The notes under the pieces: model-generated
Told to the model about the DNA's origin: nothing
Database searches by the model: none
Seen by the model: the letters and a program-made list of their open reading frames with translations, nothing else
Shown: positions 1 to 8,846 of the stretch, in pieces
Layout of the letters: the number at the start of each line of letters is the position of its first letter
Position numbering within the stretch: position 1 is the stretch's first letter
Position numbers and translations under genes: made by a program
Assembly (NCBI GenBank): GCA_003171235.1
Contig: PMYM01000203.1
Coordinates: 7,880-40,075 of the forward strand
Direction of reading: 5' to 3'
Length of the DNA stretch: 32,196 nt
From: Phycisphaerales bacterium
GTDB lineage: Bacteria; Planctomycetota; Phycisphaerae; SM23-33

Positions 1-50
1 GTCTGGTAGTACCGCCGGCGGATCCACTCTTGGAATACCTTGATTTCCAT
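1..50 (-). CDS. 5' end of a truncated CDS (MEIKVFQEWIRRRYYQ...), possibly MazG-like nucleotide pyrophosphohydrolase
   Basis: ATG at 48-50 on the minus strand with AAGGA about 6 nt upstream. The frame is open to the window edge. The FQEWIRRRYY start resembles MazG-like proteins, but only 16 codons are visible. Confidence 0.4.
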   Translation of the reverse strand, partial: MEIKVFQEWIRRRYYQ

Positions 51-100
51 CGCTTGTCCTTGGTTTTGCTTTACCGATGCAATGATCGCAAGGGAACATG

Positions 101-191
101 GTTAATCGGTGACTCGGTTAATCAGTTAATCAGGAGTCAGGCTTGGCATATGCTTTTCCCGATCAACTGATTAACTGATCAACCGATTAAC
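101..191. repeat. Inverted pair of 8-nt tandem arrays (GTTAATCR units)
   Basis: Left arm 101-132: gttaatcg gtgactcg gttaatca gttaatca. Right arm 160-191: cgatcaac tgattaac tgatcaac cgattaac, the reverse-complement register. Spacer is 27 nt. Confidence 0.85.
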
Positions 192-196
192 ATTCT

Positions 197-1405
197 CTAT
201 TTGGTGTACTGCCCCTGATGCCGCGGCTGGGCAAGCTCCTGCCACTTGGGGTCGATCCGGGCGACGCCGTGCCAGCCGCGGGCCAGGTACAGGGCGTCCA
301 GCACGCAGACGGCCACCATGCTCTCGGCCACGGGGTAGATGCGCGGGCAGATGGTTATGTCGCGGCGGGTGATGGCCGCCAGCTTCTTTTGCTCCAGCGT
401 CATCATGTCCACCGTGTCCTGCTCCTTGGAGATGGTGGGGGTGGGCTTGACGGCCAGGCGCATCACCAGGTCCTCGCCGTTGGACATGCCGCCCAAAAAG
501 CCGCCGCAGTGGTTGGTGCGGAATCGCACCTTGCCCTGCTGCAGGAACGGCTGGTCGTTCCACTGGCTGCCCAGGGCGGAGGCGGCATCCCAGCCGGCGC
601 CGAATTCCAGTGCGGCCACCGCCCCGATGGACATCAGCCCGTGGGCGATGGTGGCCTTGAGCTTGTCGAATACCGGTTCGCCCAGCCCGGCGGGCACGCC
701 GCGGGCGATGATCTCGATGGCCCCGCCGGCCGTGTCGCCCGCCTCGCGCACCTTCAGCAGGTCGGCGATCATTTTTTCCGCCATCGGCAGGTCGCAGCAG
801 TTGAGGTCGTTGGCGCGGTAGTTGGCCTTGACCTCCTGAAAGTCCATGGTGCCGGCCGAGACGCTGCGGCCCTTGATGCCGTGGCTCTCGATGACGTGGG
901 CCAGCACTTCGACGCCCTCGCGGGCGAGGATCTGCTTTGCCACGGCCCCGCCGGCCACTCTTCCGACGGTCTCGCGCCCGCTGGCACGCCCGGCGCCGCA
1001 CCAGTCGCCGTGCTCGCCGTACTTGTAGAAGAAGTTCAGCTCGGCGTGGGCCGGGCGGACGACGTCCTTGACCTGGCGGTACTGTTCGACGTGTATGTCC
1101 TGGGTGTCCACGTTGCGGATCAAGAGGCCCACCGGCGCCCCGGTGGTCAGGCCCTCTAGCAGGCCCGAGACCACCTCCACCTGGTCGGTCTCCTTGCGCG
1201 GCGAGTCGAGCTTGCTTTGGCCGGGGCGGCGCTTGTCCAACTCGCGCTGGATCTGGGCCACGTCCAGCTTCATCCCGGGCGGCACGCCGTTGACGATGCA
1301 GAACAGCGACCCGCCCACGCCCCCGGAATCCTTGCTGGCGTGGTAGCCGTAACTCTCGCCGCAGGTGGTGATCTGGAAAACTCTGCCGAATGTGTTGCCC
1401 AGCAT
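197..1405 (-). CDS. aroC: Chorismate synthase
   Basis: 402 aa with GNTFGRVFQITTCGESYG, RPGQSKLDSPRKE, RPAHAELNFFYKYG and GAGRASGRETVGRVAGGAVAK motifs. Confidence 0.97.
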   Translation of the reverse strand: MLGNTFGRVFQITTCGESYGYHASKDSGGVGGSLFCIVNGVPPGMKLDVAQIQRELDKRRPGQSKLDSPRKETDQVEVVSGLLEGLTTGAPVGLLIRNVDTQDIHVEQYRQVKDVVRPAHAELNFFYKYGEHGDWCGAGRASGRETVGRVAGGAVAKQILAREGVEVLAHVIESHGIKGRSVSAGTMDFQEVKANYRANDLNCCDLPMAEKMIADLLKVREAGDTAGGAIEIIARGVPAGLGEPVFDKLKATIAHGLMSIGAVAALEFGAGWDAASALGSQWNDQPFLQQGKVRFRTNHCGGFLGGMSNGEDLVMRLAVKPTPTISKEQDTVDMMTLEQKKLAAITRRDITICPRIYPVAESMVAVCVLDALYLARGWHGVARIDPKWQELAQPRHQGQYTK

Positions 1406-1461
1406 GTGCGATCTCCTTTGTTTTTATCCCAGCCCGGAATCACTCCGGATCAAAACGACAG

Positions 1462-1501
1462 GTGAATCGGTGAATCAGTTAATCGGTTAATCAGTTTGTC
1501 C
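1462..1501. repeat. 8-nt tandem array, same unit family as 101-191
   Basis: gtgaatcg gtgaatca gttaatcg gttaatca gtttgtcc, strict period 8. Confidence 0.8.
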
Positions 1502-1531
1502 TAGTTTCGTGTCTCGATCGTTTTCCAAAAG

Positions 1532-1668
1532 TTCTAATCTCCAATATTCTAAATCCTAAACCATGTTCAAAACACCCAAGCACAAGAAGAACAAGCCTTG
1601 GCGAAGGTTTTCCTTTTGGCATTTGGCGTTTGGGTCATTGTTTAGGATTTAGGGTTTAGGATTTAGAG
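1532..1668. repeat. Inverted pair of 7-nt tandem arrays (TTTAGGR units) with an extra TTTGGC-type run
   Basis: Right arm 1641-1668: tttagga tttaggg tttagga tttagag. Left arm includes ttctaaa tcctaaa (1547-1560). A further period-7 run lies at 1614-1634: ttttggc atttggc gtttggg. Confidence 0.8.
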
Positions 1669-1677
1669 TTTTCCTTT

Positions 1678-2697
1678 CTATGCTTCACGTCCCACGGCGG
1701 CGGCGATCTTCCGCAGGCTGGCCATCACCTCTTCCAGGGCGGCCGGGGTGATGGACTGGGCGCCGTCGGAGAGGGCGTGCTCGGGGTCGAGGTGCACCTC
1801 CAGCAAGAGGCCGTCGGCCCCGGCGGCGACGGCGGCGCGGCACATGGCCGGCACCAGGTGGGAGTGCCCCGTGCCGTGGGAGGGGTCCACCAGCACCGGC
1901 AGGTGGGTCCGCTCCAGCAGTTCGGGCACCACCGCCAGGGGCAGGGTGTTGCGGACGTAGTCCTCGAAGGTGCGGATGCCGCGCTCGCACAGCATCACCT
2001 GGCGGTTGCCGCCGTTAATGATGTATTCCGCCGCCAGCAGCCACTCCTCCAGCATGGCCGATGGCCCGCGCTTCAGCAGCACGGGCTTGTTGACCTTGCC
2101 GGCCGCCTCCAGTAGCGGGTAGTGCTGCATGTTGCGGGCGCCGATCTGGATGACGTCGGCCACCTCGACCAGGGCGGCTAGTTCCTCCACGCCGGTGGCC
2201 TCGGAGACGATGGCCAGGCCGGTGAGCTTGCGGGCCTCAACCAGCACGTCGAAGCCCTTTTCGCGCAGGCCCTGGAAGGAGTAGGGGCTGGTGCGGGGCT
2301 TGTACACGCCGCCGCGCAGGCCGACGCAGCCGGCGCGGGCGGCCAGTTCGGCCACGCGCAAGAAACCCTCGCGGCTCTCGACGCTGCAGGGCCCGGCGAT
2401 GACGCCGATCCGCCGCCCGCCCATGGGGAAGCCCGCCGGGCCGATGGCGATCTCGGTCTTGGTGGCCTTGACCTCGGTGCTGGCCATCTTGTAGGGCGAA
2501 AGGATCGGCACCACGCGCTCGACCATGGGGGCGTTCTCGATGGCGCCCTTGTCCACCGTACGCTTGTCGCCGATGCAGGCCACCACCGTGCGGTCGGTGC
2601 CGGAAATCACGTGTTCCTTCAGGCCGAAATCCTGCACCAGGGCCACCACGTGCTGCACTTGCTCGGGGGTGGCGCCGGGTTTCATAACGACGATCAT
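1678..2697 (-). CDS. aroF: 3-deoxy-7-phosphoheptulonate (DAHP) synthase, AroF/AroA-beta type with N-terminal ferredoxin-like regulatory domain
   Basis: 339 aa with [45 protein letters not shown] and VDPSHGTGH motifs. Confidence 0.95.
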   Translation of the reverse strand: MIVVMKPGATPEQVQHVVALVQDFGLKEHVISGTDRTVVACIGDKRTVDKGAIENAPMVERVVPILSPYKMASTEVKATKTEIAIGPAGFPMGGRRIGVIAGPCSVESREGFLRVAELAARAGCVGLRGGVYKPRTSPYSFQGLREKGFDVLVEARKLTGLAIVSEATGVEELAALVEVADVIQIGARNMQHYPLLEAAGKVNKPVLLKRGPSAMLEEWLLAAEYIINGGNRQVMLCERGIRTFEDYVRNTLPLAVVPELLERTHLPVLVDPSHGTGHSHLVPAMCRAAVAAGADGLLLEVHLDPEHALSDGAQSITPAALEEVMASLRKIAAAVGREA

Positions 2698-2976
2698 GAC
2701 AGGCTCCTATTGTCTTGGGATCGGCCGGTGTCCTGGGGCTAATGGCAGCGGATGCCGGAGACAGCGCGGGTTAGCCTCACCAGGCCCAGCGGGAATATAT
2801 GTAGTGACGCCGGGGCAGACGATCCGGCCCAAACACACCGGGCGCAAAGAGGCCCCTTGGCCCGCCCAGCGCCCGTGCACACTCCGGATTGTTCAAGAGA
2901 GTAGCCATCGGTCGGTTCGAACCGTCAGCGGGGTATTATAACCCATTCCTCGTTCGAAGGGGAACTCCGATCTACA

Positions 2977-3222
2977 CCAAGATTCTACGCAGAGGCGCAG
3001 AGAGCGCAGAGGATCGCAGAGAGAACATGATGATTGAGGCTGTCCAACAATCCATGGCAACCGGGCGTTTATAAGCCCACTGTTTGGACGGCGTCTATCG
3101 GCGCCGATCAGGAGTGGCGGCCTAAGAATCAAGGATCAAAGAGTTGTTTACCGGTATTTCCCAAACAACTCTTGGTGTTCTCTGCGTCCTCTGCGCCTCT
3201 GCGTAGAGTCTTGGTTAAAACA
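2977..3222. repeat. Inverted pair of ~9-nt tandem arrays (CGCAGAGRN units)
   Basis: Left: caccaagattcta cgcagagg cgcagagag cgcagagga tcgcagagag. Right (3171-3212): cttggtgttctctgcgtcctctgcgcctctgcgtagagtcttgg, the reverse complement of the same pattern. Confidence 0.8.
3139..3173. repeat. Perfect 11-bp hairpin inside the 2977-3222 element
   Basis: aagagttgttt (3139-3149), 13-nt loop, aaacaactctt (3163-3173). Confidence 0.8.
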
Positions 3223-3238
3223 GACCGCCAATCTACAA

Positions 3239-3958
3239 TTAGAGCAATTCCCGCTTGTCGATCTGGAGCAGGCGCGACACTTCGGCGCCGGCCGGCTGGA
3301 GGCGGATGTCCTCCAGGCGGCCGATCTGCACCAGCCTGCCCGCCGCCAGGATGCCCACGCGGTCGGCCACCAGGGCGGCCTCGGCCAGGCTGCTGCAGAC
3401 GTGTATGGTGGTGGCGCCGAAATCCTTGTGGGCCCGGCGGAGCTGCTGGCAGACTTCGCGCCGACCGGGTTCGTCCAGGGCGCCGACCGGCTCGTCCAGC
3501 AGCAGCAGGTCGGGGTGGGCGGCCAGCGCCCTGCCCAGGGCGACCAGGCGGGCCTGGCCGGCCGACAACTCTCCCGGCCGGCGGTCCAGCAGGTTGCCCA
3601 GGCCCAGGCTGCGGATGATGGGGTCGGCCAGATCGCGGGCCTGCCGGCGCGACAGCCCGCGCAGGCGCGGGGCGAACATCAGGTTGGCCCGCACGCTCAG
3701 GTGGGGGAACAGCAACGACTGCTGCGGCAGGTAGCCAACTTTCCGCTGGTGGGGGGCCAGGTGCGTCACGTCGCGGTCGCCCAGGCGGATGCGCCCCGAC
3801 TCGCTCCGCCGCAGCCCGCACAGGCACTCCAGGAGCAGGCTCTTGCCCGAGCCGGTCGGCCCCAGCAGCACGAAATACTCGCCGTTGGCGACGCGCAAGG
3901 TAACTTCCCGCAGCCAGAAGTCGCCCACGCGCAAGCTCAGGCTGTCCAGGGCCAGCAT
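3239..3958 (-). CDS. ABC transporter ATP-binding protein, molybdate/sulfate-type (ModC-like)
   Basis: Walker A GPTGSGKS, signature ELSAGQARLVALGRAL, Walker B LLLLDEPVGALD. Start at MLALDSL (3958); the ORF-track start at 4330 runs into the permease gene. Confidence 0.9.
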   Translation of the reverse strand: MLALDSLSLRVGDFWLREVTLRVANGEYFVLLGPTGSGKSLLLECLCGLRRSESGRIRLGDRDVTHLAPHQRKVGYLPQQSLLFPHLSVRANLMFAPRLRGLSRRQARDLADPIIRSLGLGNLLDRRPGELSAGQARLVALGRALAAHPDLLLLDEPVGALDEPGRREVCQQLRRAHKDFGATTIHVCSSLAEAALVADRVGILAAGRLVQIGRLEDIRLQPAGAEVSRLLQIDKRELL

Positions 3959-4797
3959 CAGGACCACTTCCTTCCCGGCGCCAGGGCGTGCACTGCCAGC
4001 AGGGCCGCCCCGGCCAGCACCATCATGATTGCCGTGGCGGCGATGGCGAATTCCAGGTTCCCGCTGGACAGTTCCAGGTAGATGTGCGTGGACATGGTTT
4101 CGACCTTGACCTGGGCCGAAGCCAGCAGGACCAGCATCGGCCCGAACACCCCCAGCGCCCGCGCCCAGGCCACGACGCCTCCGGCCACCAGGCCGTTGCG
4201 GGCCAGCGGCAGCGTCACCTTCCGGAAGGCCTGCCACCGGGTGCAGCCCAGGGTGAGGGCGGTCTGCTCCAGAGAGCGGTCCACCTCCAGGAAGGCGGTC
4301 TTGGCCGAGCGGACGGCGTACGGCACGCACAAGAAGAACTGGCAGAGCACGATGCCAAACGTGGACTGCAGGCTCCAGCCGCCGGCCTTGAGGCCCGACT
4401 CGATTGTCTGCCCTGTCCCGGTGGATAGGAACATCACCAGCGAAAGGCCGATTATCACCGGCGGCACCACCAGCGGCATGTCCACGATGGCGTCGGCCAA
4501 GGCCCGCCCGGGAAAGCGGTAGCGGGCCAGGGCGTAGCCGGCCGGCACGGCGAAGATCATCACCGCCGCCAGCGTCAGCAGCGAACTGGTCAGGCTGAGC
4601 TGCATGGCGGCAAGGATTTCGGGCGAGCCGGCCAGATACACCACGTGCCGCAACGACAGCGACTCGTACGACAGGCTCGAGGCGAACAGCGCCACGATCA
4701 GGCCCACCAGCAGGGCCAGCATCCCCAGCGACACTACCGAGAGAAAGTGAAACCTGGGGCCGGCGGGGCTGGTTCGATTGTCGTGACGGTCGCTCAT
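3958..4797 (-). CDS. ABC transporter permease, ModB/CysT-like
   Basis: Multiple TM segments and an EAA-like loop (RSLEQTALTLGCTRWQAFRKVTLPLA). The stop overlaps the ATPase start (TGATG). Start chosen at MSDRHDN. Confidence 0.88.
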   Translation of the reverse strand: MSDRHDNRTSPAGPRFHFLSVVSLGMLALLVGLIVALFASSLSYESLSLRHVVYLAGSPEILAAMQLSLTSSLLTLAAVMIFAVPAGYALARYRFPGRALADAIVDMPLVVPPVIIGLSLVMFLSTGTGQTIESGLKAGGWSLQSTFGIVLCQFFLCVPYAVRSAKTAFLEVDRSLEQTALTLGCTRWQAFRKVTLPLARNGLVAGGVVAWARALGVFGPMLVLLASAQVKVETMSTHIYLELSSGNLEFAIAATAIMMVLAGAALLAVHALAPGRKWS

Positions 4798-4924
4798 GTG
4801 CGGCGACATCTTACATTTTGCCCGCGGGAAATGTAAAGTCGCGGTTTGGCGGCGCAGCTTTTCAACCTGCGCCTGAAGGAACAGGTTACAAACCTGTTCC
4901 ACCTAAGAAGGAGTCGCCAGAGTC

Positions 4925-5680
4925 ATGGAGTTCTTCGACTGCAACGTCTTCTACGGCCTGAGCGTGGCCCAGAGCCAGATGCTGCCGGTGCCGACGGTGG
5001 GGCAGCTTCAAACGGCTCTGGCGGAGGCCGGCGTGGCCAAGGCCGTCGTCTGGCGGATCGAGCAGCACACGGGCGCCATGATGACGGCCAACCGGGTGCT
5101 GGCCGAGGATATCCGCGGCGCCGACAACCTCTACGGCACCTGGAGCATTTTGCCCTCGCACACCCACGAAATGCCGGCGCCTGACGAACTGCCCCCGCTG
5201 ATGAAGGCCAACCGCATCATCGGCTGGCGGCTGATGCCCAAGATGGGCCGGTATTTCGCCCGGGCCTTCGTGCTGGGCGACTACTTCAAGGTCGCCGTCG
5301 AGCGCAAGATTCCGGTTTTCATCTCCACCGCCCACGGCGCCCGGCCGGAGGACCTGGAGGACATCCTCAAGGCCTTCCCCCAGCTGACCGTGGTGCTGAC
5401 CTACGCCAGCGATTGGCCCAGCGACCGGGCCTACCGGCCATTCGTCAAGGAGTGGCCAAATCTCCACATCGACCTGTCCTACTGCATCGGCGACGCCGCC
5501 ATCGAGTCGTTCTGCCAGGAGTACGGCCCCTCGCGGCTGCTCTACGGCAGCAACTTCCCCGACTGCTACTTCGGCGGGCTGATGCAGATGGTGCGGCATG
5601 CGGGCATTCCCATTGCCGACCGGGAAGCAATCGCCGGCGGCAACCTGGGGCGGATCGTCCAGGAGGTGCGGCTTGATTAA
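4925..5680 (+). CDS. Amidohydrolase-2 family protein lacking the N-terminal HxH motif
   Basis: 251 aa with an amidohydrolase-2-like C-terminal half (YGPSRLLYGSNFPDCYFGG ... AIAGGNLGRIV). N-terminus is MEFFDCNVFYG instead of DxHxH. Confidence 0.8.
   Translation: MEFFDCNVFYGLSVAQSQMLPVPTVGQLQTALAEAGVAKAVVWRIEQHTGAMMTANRVLAEDIRGADNLYGTWSILPSHTHEMPAPDELPPLMKANRIIGWRLMPKMGRYFARAFVLGDYFKVAVERKIPVFISTAHGARPEDLEDILKAFPQLTVVLTYASDWPSDRAYRPFVKEWPNLHIDLSYCIGDAAIESFCQEYGPSRLLYGSNFPDCYFGGLMQMVRHAGIPIADREAIAGGNLGRIVQEVRLD
5661..5667 (+). promoter_or_regulatory. Shine-Dalgarno for a TTG-initiated amidohydrolase
   Basis: aggaggt located 5 nt before TTG at 5673, inside the 3' end of the preceding gene. Confidence 0.7.
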
Positions 5681-6563
5681 CCCCCGTTCCAAACTGGCGG
5701 CGGAATTCTTCGAGCACGGCAAGCTCAAGAGCTGCCCCATTTTCAATTTCCACGCCCACATGCACGACTGCTTCGGCCTGTTCATGCCGCGCAAGACCCC
5801 CGAGGGCATGATCCAGGCCATGCAGGAAACCAACACCCTGATGAGCTTCTTCTGCGGGCACGAGGGCATGCTGGTGCCGCAGGTGGGCGTGCAGCCGGAC
5901 ATCGACGCGGTGCGGAAATATCCCGATTACTTCCGCTCATACCACATCGTGATGGCCCGCTACCTGGACGTGCAGGCCGACCTGGCGCGGATGCGTCAGC
6001 ACGCCGACGTCTTCATGGGTTTTAAGTTCCACGGCGACTGGTTTGAGGTTCCCATCACCCGCGACGACCTCAAGCCCTACTGGGAATACGCCAACGAGCA
6101 TCACATGGTGGTGCTGGCCCACACCTGGGGCACCAGCAAGTACGACGGCCCCGACCAGGTGGCCCAGATCCTCTCGCGCTACCCCAACGTGGTGATCGCC
6201 GGGGCCCACGGCTTCCACGACGCCTGGGAGCGGGCGCCCGAGGTGGCCAACGCCTTCCCCAATTACTACTTCGAGCTGACGGCCGTGCTGGATAACCGCG
6301 GGGCCCTGGAGATGTTCCTGGAGCGGGCCCGCAACGGCTCGCGGCAGGTGCTGTTCGGCTGCGACCTGCCGTGGTTCTCGCTGCACCACGGCATCGGGGC
6401 GGTGCTGTCGGCCGAGATGAGCGACGAGGACCGGCGGAACATTTTTTACCGTAACGGTGTCCGCCTCTTGAAGCGGTACGACTGGTTTGCGCCGATCTGG
6501 CATGCCCGCGGCAGCGGCGAATCCATCGACGACATCTGCCGCCTGGCCCCGGCGCCCAAGTAG
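5673..6563 (+). CDS. Amidohydrolase-2 family metal-dependent hydrolase
   Basis: NFHAHMHDCFG (HxH metal site), VVLAHTWGTSKY, VIAGAHG, VLFGCDLPWFS. TTG start follows aggaggt and overlaps the upstream stop. Confidence 0.85.
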   Translation: MINPRSKLAAEFFEHGKLKSCPIFNFHAHMHDCFGLFMPRKTPEGMIQAMQETNTLMSFFCGHEGMLVPQVGVQPDIDAVRKYPDYFRSYHIVMARYLDVQADLARMRQHADVFMGFKFHGDWFEVPITRDDLKPYWEYANEHHMVVLAHTWGTSKYDGPDQVAQILSRYPNVVIAGAHGFHDAWERAPEVANAFPNYYFELTAVLDNRGALEMFLERARNGSRQVLFGCDLPWFSLHHGIGAVLSAEMSDEDRRNIFYRNGVRLLKRYDWFAPIWHARGSGESIDDICRLAPAPK

Positions 6564-6592
6564 GTCGGGCAGGCCTGAGCGACGCTATTCGA

Positions 6593-6915
6593 GGCCCAGC
6601 GGGCCGAAAGATGTTAGCCGGGGGTGTAGCGCCCCGAGCGCAGTCGAGGGACGCGAAACCCCCGGTAACGGGCTCTCCGGAATTCCAGAGGCAGTGCCTT
6701 GATTGGCCCAAGGGTTTGCGTTGATCTGCCGATGGTGTGATTTTCTGAGGGGTCTTTAGCAAAGCTCATCACAGCATCGCGAGCCAGATCAAATCCGCGC
6801 GCAGGTCCAGCCGGTCGCTCTGCATCACCTTCCGGCCGGTTTCCGGGGGCTGCGCCGCGCCCGGCTGCGCCGTGCTTGCTCCACCCCCGGCTACCATCTT
6901 TCGGCCCGTCGGGCC
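6593..6915. mobile_element. MITE-like element with 38-nt terminal inverted repeats
   Basis: 6593-6630 ggcccagcgggccgaaagatgttagccgggggtgtagc versus reverse complement of 6878-6915 ggcccgacgggccgaaagatggtagccgggggtggagc: 34/38 identical. Both ends extend into CCGGGGG...CCCCCGG hairpins. Confidence 0.65.
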
Positions 6916-6980
6916 TGGATTGTGCAAATGGCTGGCCCCCTCCCTCGTTGTGGTTAGCCCTCCTTGGTTCAGGGGCCCTT

Positions 6981-8534
6981 CTATGGATCACGCGGGGAGC
7001 TACTGTGCTTTACCTGGGCCGATATGTCGTCGGAGCTTCCGCCATCGTCGCGTTCATTCATGCCGACGCTATACAACAGGTAGCCGTTCTGGTCGGCCTT
7101 GTACACCAGCGCCTTATCGCTGAAAACATCCTTGGGAATCGTGCCGACCAGTTCCGGCGTGAGTTCCTCCAGCCTGTCCGCCCAATGGCCTTGGCGGGCA
7201 TGGAAACAGGCCAATGCCAGCGCGAGCTTCTCAATCTCCAATCTCGTGGAGTCTTCTTCAGTTCGTGAAATAATGGAGAAATGGTCACCGATCATACAGA
7301 TCACTCGGGCAATTTCCTTGCTCGCAAACTGGCGAGTTCCCCATCCGCCTAAAGCGTACAGAACGGACCTGTACTTGAGACTCCTAATGTCCTTCGTCAA
7401 TTGTTCTCTCTGTCGCTGATAGGCGGCATGGGCTTCCTTGCGGCCGGCAAATTGCCCCAATCGCAGGGCTGCGACATGCTCGTCATACGATGCGTTGCAG
7501 AATCGCAGCATCAGGTCGTAATCCAGCCCGGCGGTTCTCATCCGGCCGTATCCAAGCCTAGTGGTGTTCCCTCCGCGAGATAAGAACATGATCGACTCCA
7601 GAACCCCGAAACGCTCATATACGTCCGTCGTATACACGATGTCGCCCGGCGGCGGGAGGGCCTCCAATTGCCGCAGGATCGCCAGGGCCTTCTCCGGCGG
7701 CATGGGCCCACGGGTAACGAAGGCTGTGCCCTGCTCTGAGGCCATATCGTCGATGAGGAATGCCAGGATGTTAGCCAGAAGAGTAGGCAATTGCCCCACC
7801 AGGCGTGCAAAGCGATGCATGGTCAGCAGGTCGCTCCAGGCGCCATCAATATCTCCGTCGTGAATACGCAGGGCGGCTCGGCAGACAAGGGCGTCGGGAG
7901 CGTCCCGAAAGGGCGATATGCACACGTTGAAGGAAGTTATGAACAAGGGCGGATTGTCACTGGAGACGATGGGAAAGTAGAGCTTCGGGAGTGTGCTTGC
8001 CTGCTGGACCATACGCAGGGCCTGCTCGTTATCTGCCAGCCAACCCCTCAAGTCGGGGTGGATAATGCCTTCTTGCAATGAGACCAGAACTTCAGAAATG
8101 CCCGGATCAGGATTACCTCGCTTCCCGGCCCGTGACCCGGTCGTCGGCGCGGAAGCGGTTGCCGGAGCAGTCTTTTTGCGATCTTCCCATGGCTTGAAAT
8201 TGCCGGGCGACTGGATGTCGTCAACCGTCAGGCCAAGGCGGGAAAGGATCTCTTGCTCCGGGACCGACTGCTCCAGGGGTTTCATGAAACATGACCGCCC
8301 GAATGCCTTAAGAAGCAGGTTGGCGGCATTGTTCTGGGGGGTGACGCCTTCGGAGCACCTGGCGTCCACGGCGGCGGCGTAGTTGACCGTGCCATCGGGG
8401 TTCAAGGGGCCGTCGATGAAAGTGGTCTGGCGCGATATGACTATCTGTGGCGACTTTATCGGGAGATGCAGACTCATCCCTGCCGCCACCAGCACTCCAA
8501 CGATCGCCAGGGCGATCTTATAACGACGCTTCAT
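6981..8534 (-). CDS. Hypothetical protein with N-terminal signal anchor
   Basis: 517 aa from MKRRYKIALAIVGVLVAAGMSL. Continuous ORF with a C-terminal region (LALACFHARQGHWADRLEELTPELVGTIPKDVFSDKALVYK) of a type seen in planctomycete hypotheticals. Confidence 0.75.
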   Translation of the reverse strand: MKRRYKIALAIVGVLVAAGMSLHLPIKSPQIVISRQTTFIDGPLNPDGTVNYAAAVDARCSEGVTPQNNAANLLLKAFGRSCFMKPLEQSVPEQEILSRLGLTVDDIQSPGNFKPWEDRKKTAPATASAPTTGSRAGKRGNPDPGISEVLVSLQEGIIHPDLRGWLADNEQALRMVQQASTLPKLYFPIVSSDNPPLFITSFNVCISPFRDAPDALVCRAALRIHDGDIDGAWSDLLTMHRFARLVGQLPTLLANILAFLIDDMASEQGTAFVTRGPMPPEKALAILRQLEALPPPGDIVYTTDVYERFGVLESIMFLSRGGNTTRLGYGRMRTAGLDYDLMLRFCNASYDEHVAALRLGQFAGRKEAHAAYQRQREQLTKDIRSLKYRSVLYALGGWGTRQFASKEIARVICMIGDHFSIISRTEEDSTRLEIEKLALALACFHARQGHWADRLEELTPELVGTIPKDVFSDKALVYKADQNGYLLYSVGMNERDDGGSSDDISAQVKHSSSPRDP

Positions 8535-8728
8535 GACTTCCCCTTGCCTCGGGTTGTGCCTCCCAGGCATTATCCACCCTGGCCAGATGTTCGGCAAGCC
8601 AAACGCCGGCCGATTCCCATCCGGCAAATCCTTGCCTGGGGCGATAGGGCGGGTTTATAATCCCGGGCTCTTTAGTCCCGGCGTGGAAGGACTATTTGGC
8701 CGGCGGGGCATAAAGTCATCCGCCGGCA

Positions 8729-8766
8729 GGGTGCCATGCCCTTACGCGTTTTTGCGGAAGGGCATG
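8729..8766 (+). repeat. Orphan copy of the RAYT-associated REP-like palindrome
   Basis: gggtgccatgcccttacgcgtttttgcggaagggcatg. Nearly identical to 23593-23631 and to the reverse complement of 24283-24321. Confidence 0.85.
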
Positions 8767-8846
8767 CGGAACTACAAGACTCGTGCGACTGGCGGGCAAG
8801 ATGCCCGTGCCACTGAAATCGACTTTACGAAAGGCGAGGTAGAACG

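Noticed and set aside
1462-1501. CRISPR array
   Set aside because: Units are 8 nt with no unique spacers between them; no array with 25-40 nt repeats and spacers and no cas genes were seen anywhere.
1641-1668. Telomere-like TTTAGGG repeats suggesting eukaryotic contamination
   Set aside because: Only four degenerate units flanked directly by bacterial aroC/aroF genes; fits the local family of heptamer dyads.
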